Below, in pieces: positions 5,970 to 9,581 of a DNA stretch of 9,581 nt; position 1 is the stretch's first letter, and each line of letters begins with the position of its first letter. A program made the translations under genes and the position numbers. This DNA is from Candidatus Microgenomates bacterium. Its GTDB lineage: Bacteria; Patescibacteria; Microgenomatia; JADHYG01. The notes under the pieces are model-generated. The model had not been told where the DNA came from. It did no database searches and saw only the letters and a list, made by a program, of their open reading frames with translations. The stretch lies in the NCBI GenBank assembly GCA_016782545.1, contig JADHYG010000037.1, positions 1-9,581 on the forward strand. Direction: 5' to 3'.

Positions 5970-6635
5970 TTACAAAAGATCCGGCCGGCGTTTTTTAGTT
6001 TTTTCTAAAGCCTTCTTTTTTCGCCATTTTTCGATTTTTTTGTGATCACCGGAAAGCAGAACTTTTGGCACTTTCCAGTTTTTAAAATCAGCTGGTCGAG
6101 TGTATTGGGGAAATTCGAGAAGATTTTTGGAAAACGATTCTTCTTTAATTGCTTCGGGTTTTTTCAAAACGTTGGGAATTAGGCGAACAATAGCGTCGGT
6201 AACTATCATGGCTGGCAATTCGCCTCCGGTCAGAATATAATCACCAATGGAAATTTCTTCATCGACTAAATTTTCTCTCACTCTTTCGTCGATTCCCTCA
6301 TAATGTCCGCAAATAAGAATTAAGTGATCATGTTTTGAAAGTTTTTTAGCCGTTTTTTGGTTAAAAACCTTGCCTTGAGGAGTCAATAAAATTATTTTTG
6401 ATTTTTGATTTTTGATTTTTAATATCGCGCGTTCGATTACATCGACGCGCATAATCATGCCTGCTCCACCTCCATAGGGTCGGTCGTCAACGGTTTTATG
6501 GGCGTCTTGACTCCATTTTCTCAAATCATGGATGCTAATTTTTACCAGCCCTTTTTCTTGAGCCCGCTTGACAATGCTTTCATCAAACGGTCCTTTAAAC
6601 ATTTTTGGAAAAAGAGTAAGAATATCGATTTGCAT
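5970..6635 (-). CDS. trmD: TrmD, tRNA (guanine37-N1)-methyltransferase
   Basis: A 221-residue SPOUT methyltransferase that uses S-adenosylmethionine to make m1G37 in tRNA, preventing +1 frameshifts. Visible motifs are DDRPYGGGAGMIM (50-62), LICGHYEGIDERV (107-119), the knotted cofactor-binding stretch EISIGDYILTGGELP (127-141), TDAIVRLIP (146-154) with the expected catalytic Asp at D147, and LEFPQYTRP (173-181). The usual RLIPGV reads RLIPNV. Length is slightly short for the family, ending in a basic tail. Residues 72-81 (LKIKNQKSKI) are encoded by a TCAAAAA heptamer array in a variable loop. The gene is monocistronic here, away from the usual rimM-trmD-rplS context. Its extended -10 lies 6 nt before the ATG, so its mRNA is probably leaderless. 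Confidence 0.96.
   Translation of the reverse strand: MQIDILTLFPKMFKGPFDESIVKRAQEKGLVKISIHDLRKWSQDAHKTVDDRPYGGGAGMIMRVDVIERAILKIKNQKSKIILLTPQGKVFNQKTAKKLSKHDHLILICGHYEGIDERVRENLVDEEISIGDYILTGGELPAMIVTDAIVRLIPNVLKKPEAIKEESFSKNLLEFPQYTRPADFKNWKVPKVLLSGDHKKIEKWRKKKALEKTKKRRPDLL
6394..6420. repeat. heptanucleotide tandem repeat (ATTTTTG)x3.9 inside trmD
   Basis: Three perfect ATTTTTG units (6394-6400, 6401-6407, 6408-6414) plus ATTTTT. On the coding strand the unit is TCAAAAA in rotated form. It is translated as part of LKIKNQKSKI in a variable loop between the N-terminal helix and the TPQGKVFNQK segment. Confidence 0.9.
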
Positions 6636-6641
6636 GGTTCT

Positions 6642-6650
6642 ATTTTAGCA
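6642..6650 (-). promoter_or_regulatory. extended -10 promoter of trmD, leaderless
   Basis: On the minus strand TGC-TAAAAT ends 6 nt before the trmD ATG, the same geometry as rtcB. No Shine-Dalgarno fits in the 6-nt gap, so a leaderless transcript is likely. Confidence 0.6.
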
Positions 6651-6657
6651 CTTTTTT

Positions 6658-6689
6658 TGCTATTATAAAGGTTATGAAACTAGCTATTG
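6658..6689 (+). repeat. upstream copy of the ugd promoter/start segment
   Basis: 32 nt that match 7357-7388 at 28 positions. It includes the extended -10 TGC-TATTAT, an ATG at the same distance and the first codons ATGAAACTAGCT. Differences are at 6669, 6670, 6671 and 6686. It faces the trmD promoter across a short gap, as if this were the original divergent trmD/ugd promoter. Confidence 0.75.
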
Positions 6690-6727
6690 CAGAAACTTAC
6701 ACGAACCAAAATTCGTATAAACAATAG
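6674..6727 (+). pseudogene. 17-codon stub resembling the start of ugd, or a small leader ORF
   Basis: Reads MKLAIAETYTNQNSYKQ then TAG. The first five codons nearly repeat the start of the dehydrogenase gene at 7373 (MKLAVVGTGY), and the promoter in front is the duplicated one, so it is most simply a truncated 5' remnant left when the HIT segment arrived. Translation as a real small peptide is possible because the start geometry (TATTAT, 7 nt, ATG) is intact. Its second half contains an inverted repeat at 6697-6720. Confidence 0.4.
6697..6720. repeat. inverted repeat TTAcACGAA / TTCGTaTAA
   Basis: The arms are TTA-C-ACGAA (6697-6705) and TTCGT-A-TAA (6712-6720) around a 6-nt loop CCAAAA: eight pairs with one mismatch. 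It lies within the short stub ORF and before the HIT gene. There is no T-run after it, so it is not a standard terminator. It could be an operator, or the edge of an inserted segment. Confidence 0.45.
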
Positions 6728-6753
6728 TTATGTGAAATTGAACCTTTTTCTCT

Positions 6754-7176
6754 ATGCCTAAAAAGCTTTTTCCTAATGAAAACATCATCTCCACAAAATT
6801 GTTTACAGTTCATCAGGATTGGGAAGTTCCAATTCCTGGATTTTTCATTCTTGCTCCCTTGAGAAAAATTAAATCAATAGCTGAGCTTACTGACGAAGAG
6901 CTGTCAGAATTCTCAACGCTATTAAGAAAAGTTCGTCAAGGGATGCAAGAAGTGCTCCAAATTGATGAAGTTTACTTGTTTCAGAATGAAGATACGGAAC
7001 ATGGTTTCCATCTTTGGATATTTCCCAGATACAAATGGATGGAGCAATTTGGACGAAAAATCCAGTCAGTTAGACCAATTATTAACCACGCCAAAGAAAA
7101 CATGATCAACGATGATGTTTTCAAACAAGTCAAAGATTACGTTAAAAAGATGAAAACCTACATGGAAGGTTTTTAG
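6754..7176 (+). CDS. HIT-like protein (Ap4A hydrolase/transferase-type), degenerate histidine triad
   Basis: A 140-residue protein that looks like a HIT-superfamily member. VHQDWEVPIPGFFILAPLRK (residues 19-38) resembles the HIT N-terminal strands, an ELTDEELSEF helix follows (44-53), and the C-terminal core is EHGFHLWIFPRY (82-93). In classical HIT proteins this is HxHxHxx-PR; here only the middle His, the usual nucleophile, is kept (H86), with Gly at the first position and Trp at the third, plus an extra H83. Hydrolase or nucleotidyl-transferase activity on nucleotide substrates is family knowledge, not shown. An in-frame TGA at 6739 makes ATG 6754 the only start. There is no Shine-Dalgarno. 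Codon use differs from the neighbours (all four Tyr codons are TAC), and the gene lies between two copies of the ugd start, suggesting later acquisition. Confidence 0.65.
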   Translation: MPKKLFPNENIISTKLFTVHQDWEVPIPGFFILAPLRKIKSIAELTDEELSEFSTLLRKVRQGMQEVLQIDEVYLFQNEDTEHGFHLWIFPRYKWMEQFGRKIQSVRPIINHAKENMINDDVFKQVKDYVKKMKTYMEGF

Positions 7177-7356
7177 GAAAAGTTTCAACTCTTCACTCTT
7201 TCGGGTCTGCTAACACAGTATATTTGGTTCGGCTTTTGCAGAGCCTCGACCCATATCCCGCCATCTATGATAAAATCAAGGAAAGGCGCAATATTAGATA
7301 TACGCAAACGTTAAGCTAAAATCCTCCCTGCTTTACTTCATTTTTAATAAAACCTC
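7177..7356. other. non-coding stretch between the HIT-like gene and ugd
   Basis: 180 bp with no convincing ORF, terminator or RNA gene. It holds an imperfect hairpin (GGCT at 7231-7234 with AGCC at 7242-7245), a relatively GC-rich patch at 7226-7262 and an orphan extended -10 at 7268-7276. It is long for a genome whose other gaps here are 3-31 bp, in keeping with an acquired segment or a decayed gene. Confidence 0.6.
7268..7276 (+). promoter_or_regulatory. orphan extended -10 (TGA-TAAAAT)
   Basis: It has the same architecture as the four gene promoters in the window, but no ATG, GTG or TTG start follows at leaderless distance. It may drive a small RNA, give ugd a second longer transcript, or be the relic of a lost gene. 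Confidence 0.35.
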
Positions 7357-7365
7357 TGCTATTAT
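7357..7365 (+). promoter_or_regulatory. extended -10 promoter of ugd, leaderless
   Basis: TGC-TATTAT ends 7 nt before the ATG at 7373. A weak -35-like TTCATT at 7337-7342 has 17-bp spacing. There is no Shine-Dalgarno between the -10 and the start, implying a leaderless mRNA. The segment 7357-7388 is duplicated at 6658-6689. Confidence 0.6.
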
Positions 7366-7372
7366 AAGAATT

Positions 7373-8662
7373 ATGAAACTAGCTGTTGTTGGTACTGGTT
7401 ATGTTGGCTTGGTAACAGCTGCACTTTTTGCTGATTTAGGTAATCAAGTTTGGGCTTTGGATGTAGATAAATTAAAAATTAAAAATTTAAAATTAAAAAT
7501 TGTTCCTTTTCATGAGCCAAAATTAAAAGAACTTGTGGTCAAAAATGTCAATGCTGGACGATTGAAATTTACCACTTCTTATCAAAAAGCCATTTCTCAT
7601 TCAGAAATAGTTTTCATTTGTGTTGGTACGCCAGCCAAAAGAGATGGCAGTTATAATCTTTCTTATGTTTTTTCAGCTGCCAAAGAATTAGCAGAGAACT
7701 TAGAAAAGAAAACTTTAGTTGTTGTTAAAAGTACGGTTCCGCCTGATACTAATGAAGAAATAGAAAAGATTATCAAAAAAAACAGTTCTATTGCTTTTGA
7801 AATAGCTTCTTGTCCGGAGTTTTTAAGGGAAGGCTCGGCTGTAAAGGATTCTTTTCATCCTTTCAGGATTGTTATTGGTGTGAAAAGCAAGTGGGCCAAG
7901 GATTTGCTTTTAAAACTTCATCAACCGATTAAAGTGCCAAGAATTGTTTGTGATCCCAATTCAGCCCAGTTGATTAAATATGCGGCCAATGCTTTTTTAG
8001 CAACCAAAATTTCTTTTATTAATCTTATGGCGCGGCTTTGTGACAAGACGGGAGCAGATATTAAGAAAGTTTCCGAAGGACTGGGTCTTGATCCGAGAAT
8101 AGGCAGAGAGTTTTTAAATGCCGGTCTTGGTTACGGCGGATCGTGTTTTCCAAAAGACACCTGGGCCTTAATTTCTTTTGCTCAAAATAATGATGTTAAT
8201 TTTGATTTTTTAAAGACGGTTGACAAAATTAACAGAACCCAAATCAACTATTTTGTTAAAAAAATAGTTGCTGCTTGTGATAATTCAATCCAAAATAAAA
8301 ATATTGCTGTTCTAGGTCTTTCTTTTAAACCTAATACTGATGATATACGGGAAGCAAGATCTCTTTTAATTATTAAGGAATTACAAAAACTGGGAGTAAA
8401 GATTAAAGCTTATGATCCGGTAGCTATTTCAAGCGCTAAAAAGGTTTTAAGGAAAGTGAAATATAGCAGAGATGCTTATAGCGCTGTAAAAGGAGCAGAT
8501 ATTCTTTGTTTGGTAACAGAATGGGACGAGTTTAAAAAATTAGACTTTAAAAAGATTAAAAAACTAATGCGTCAGCCGATTATTGTTGATGGTAGAAATA
8601 TTTATGAACCAGAAAGATTAAAAAAATTAGGGTTTACTTATATAGGAGTAGGAAGAAAATGA
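7373..8662 (+). CDS. ugd: UDP-glucose 6-dehydrogenase family (UDP-glucose/GDP-mannose dehydrogenase)
   Basis: A 429-residue NAD+-dependent enzyme expected to oxidise UDP-glucose twice to UDP-glucuronate; the family also includes GDP-mannose and UDP-GlcNAc/ManNAc dehydrogenases. The N-terminal Rossmann motif GTGYVGL is at 7-13 and CVGTPAKRDGS at 83-93. STVPP is at 120-124 and CPEFLREGSAV at 147-157. K202 and the ATKISFIN helix (210-217) precede GYGGSCFPKD (253-262), which has the catalytic Cys at C258. The C-terminal domain carries LGLSFKPNTDDIREA (314-328). Length is typical. A heptamer array codes for residues 33-44 (KLKIKNLKLKIV), where related proteins usually have a KxKIxxLKKGxxP-type helix, apparently without length change. 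It overlaps the next gene by ATGA, so the two are translationally coupled. UDP-glucose as substrate is inferred. Confidence 0.93.
   Translation: MKLAVVGTGYVGLVTAALFADLGNQVWALDVDKLKIKNLKLKIVPFHEPKLKELVVKNVNAGRLKFTTSYQKAISHSEIVFICVGTPAKRDGSYNLSYVFSAAKELAENLEKKTLVVVKSTVPPDTNEEIEKIIKKNSSIAFEIASCPEFLREGSAVKDSFHPFRIVIGVKSKWAKDLLLKLHQPIKVPRIVCDPNSAQLIKYAANAFLATKISFINLMARLCDKTGADIKKVSEGLGLDPRIGREFLNAGLGYGGSCFPKDTWALISFAQNNDVNFDFLKTVDKINRTQINYFVKKIVAACDNSIQNKNIAVLGLSFKPNTDDIREARSLLIIKELQKLGVKIKAYDPVAISSAKKVLRKVKYSRDAYSAVKGADILCLVTEWDEFKKLDFKKIKKLMRQPIIVDGRNIYEPERLKKLGFTYIGVGRK
7469..7501. repeat. heptanucleotide tandem repeat (AAATTAA)x4.7 inside ugd
   Basis: Units are AAATTAA (7469-7475), AAATTAA (7476-7482), AAATTTA (7483-7489, one mismatch) and AAATTAA (7490-7496), then AAATT. 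Rotated, the unit is TTAAAAA. It codes for the Lys/Leu/Ile-rich residues 33-43 of the dehydrogenase. Confidence 0.85.
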
Positions 8663-9581
8663 AAACAGCGTTGATTATTGGTATCGCGGGTCAGGATGGT
8701 TCTTATCTTGCCGAGCTTTTGCTTCAGAAAGGTTATAGGGTTTTTGGTTTGTTAATAAAAAAAGAAAGATTAGAAAACATTGAGCATTTGAAGAAGAAAA
8801 TCAAACTTATTTATGGTGATTTGAGAGATAAAAAGTCATTGGAAAAAGCAGTTTTAAAAGTAAAGCCTGCTGGGCTCTATAATTTAGCCGCTATTAGTTT
8901 TATTCCTGCTTCTTGGAAAAATCCGACTTTGATTTGTGATGTTAACGCTTTGGGAGTTTCCCGCTTGCTAGAGATTATTCGTGACCGATCGCCAAAAACA
9001 AAGTTTTTTCAGGCTTCCTCAGCTCAGATGTTTGGCAAACCAAAAGAATGTCCTCAAAGCGAGAAGACCAATTTTTCTCCCCTTAACCCTTATGCCTCCT
9101 CGAAGCTCTTTGCTCATTTTTTAGTTCAATCTTTTCGGGAGAAATATGGAGCTTTTAGCTGCTCAGCTATTTTTTATAATCATGAATCGGAAAGGCGGCC
9201 GTCAGAGTTTGTTACTAGGAAGATTTCTCAAGGAGCGGTTAAAATTAAACTTGGTTTAGAAAAAAAATTAGAACTTGGCAATCTCGAATCTCAAAGAGAT
9301 TGGGGTTATGCACCGGATTATGTGCGGGCAGCTTGGTTGATGATGCAGCAGAGTAGTCCAGAGGACTATGTTATCGCTACCGGCAAGTTGCATTCTGTTA
9401 AAGATGTCTGTAAAATTGCTTTTACTACTCTTGGATTGAATTATAAAAACTATGTCGTTGTTAAAAAAGAGTTTATACGGAAAGAAGAGCCAGTGAAATT
9501 GCTTGGCAGTGTTGTTAAGGCAAAAAAAATTTTAAATTGGAAACCAAGAGTTTCCTTTGAAGAGATGATTAAAAAAATGAC
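8659..9581 (+). CDS. gmd: GDP-mannose 4,6-dehydratase-like protein, 3' end beyond window
   Basis: 307 codons are readable before the window ends; the family is about 320-345 residues, so little is missing. It belongs to the Gmd group of extended short-chain dehydratases (GDP-mannose to GDP-4-keto-6-deoxymannose). Visible are GIAGQDGSY with the GxxGxxG loop (8-16), YGDLRD (52-57), YNLAAISF (74-81), PYASSK with Y145/K149, NHESERRPSEFVTRKI (174-189), and LGNLESQRDWGYAPDYV (206-222). The active-site loop reads QASSAQMFG (118-126), where the family has QAS-T/S-S-E-M/L-Y/F-G. The catalytic Glu is thus Gln123, and the Thr/Ser and Ser before it are S121 and A122. That change questions dehydratase activity. 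The ATG overlaps the ugd stop (ATGA), with AGGAG and GGAAG upstream. Confidence 0.87.
   Translation, partial: MKTALIIGIAGQDGSYLAELLLQKGYRVFGLLIKKERLENIEHLKKKIKLIYGDLRDKKSLEKAVLKVKPAGLYNLAAISFIPASWKNPTLICDVNALGVSRLLEIIRDRSPKTKFFQASSAQMFGKPKECPQSEKTNFSPLNPYASSKLFAHFLVQSFREKYGAFSCSAIFYNHESERRPSEFVTRKISQGAVKIKLGLEKKLELGNLESQRDWGYAPDYVRAAWLMMQQSSPEDYVIATGKLHSVKDVCKIAFTTLGLNYKNYVVVKKEFIRKEEPVKLLGSVVKAKKILNWKPRVSFEEMIKKM

Noticed and set aside
5973..5996. GC-rich palindrome CCGGCCGG followed by six T, as a terminator between the folate ligase and trmD genes.
   Set aside because: The palindrome has no room for a hairpin loop, and the bases are explained as the trmD C-terminal codons (RRPDLL).
6730..6735. 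ATGTGA start-stop unit 24 nt before the HIT-like gene, as a regulatory minimal ORF.
   Set aside because: A six-base match is expected by chance in AT-rich DNA, and no ribosome-binding site supports it.
7226..7263. tRNA-like 3' end (CTCGACC followed by TCCCGCCA).
   Set aside because: No matching 5' acceptor strand GGCGGGA lies at the right distance, and the T-stem halves do not pair.
1..9581. Recoded TGA (code 25) as in Gracilibacteria/Absconditabacteria.
   Set aside because: Complete genes end in TGA at 257, 5412, 5966 and 8662, and none of the recognised reading frames needs TGA read as Gly.
1..9581. CRISPR array, integrase, transposase, toxin-antitoxin pair or defence system.
   Set aside because: No spaced direct repeats and no protein with such domains are seen on either strand.

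Overview
The window is AT-rich, densely packed bacterial DNA with tiny or negative gene spacings. It carries twelve protein-coding genes I can support, the last cut by the window edge. Bacterial-type TrmD, short compact proteins, frequent stop/start overlaps, TGA used as a normal stop and almost no Shine-Dalgarno sequences suggest a member of the Candidate Phyla Radiation (Patescibacteria, perhaps Microgenomates-like). That placement is an inference from style and gene content; there is no rRNA here to prove it.

Layout. Positions 6-1506 (+) form an overlapping three-gene unit: a small three-helix membrane protein, a short RmlA-type sugar-1-phosphate nucleotidyltransferase and a Nudix hydrolase resembling ADP-ribose pyrophosphatase. 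Positions 1538-2956 (-) hold rtcB, the RNA ligase. It is divergent from a four-gene unit at 2974-5966 (+): rmlB, an RmlC-like cupin, an RmlD-like reductase and 5-formyltetrahydrofolate cyclo-ligase. trmD (5970-6635, -) converges on that unit with a 3-bp gap. Next comes a region that looks disturbed (6636-7372): a HIT-like gene with codon use unlike its neighbours, lying between two near-identical copies of a promoter-plus-start segment. The window closes with a UDP-glucose/GDP-mannose dehydrogenase-family gene (ugd-like) overlapping a GDP-mannose 4,6-dehydratase-like gene.

Function. Six genes make or reshape nucleotide sugars: NDP-hexose formation, 4,6-dehydration, epimerisation, 4-keto reduction, UDP-glucuronate-type oxidation and GDP-mannose dehydration. 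The region is therefore a supply block for surface polysaccharide, although no glycosyltransferase, flippase or ligase is visible. RtcB, TrmD, folate ligase, Nudix and HIT are housekeeping or clean-up genes interleaved with it.

Most interesting structure. (1) Three tandem arrays of period 7 (units TCATTAA, TCAAAAA and TTAAAAA, related to one another), each about 4 copies, all touching coding sequence; in trmD and ugd they appear to replace rather than lengthen protein sequence. (2) A palindrome-like element with core CTGAGCTTGTCGAAG embedded in frame in rtcB. (3) A 32-bp duplicated promoter/start flanking the HIT module. (4) Extended -10 boxes placed 6-9 nt before start codons at four genes, implying leaderless mRNAs. 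(5) A GDP-mannose dehydratase homologue with Gln in place of the expected catalytic Glu.
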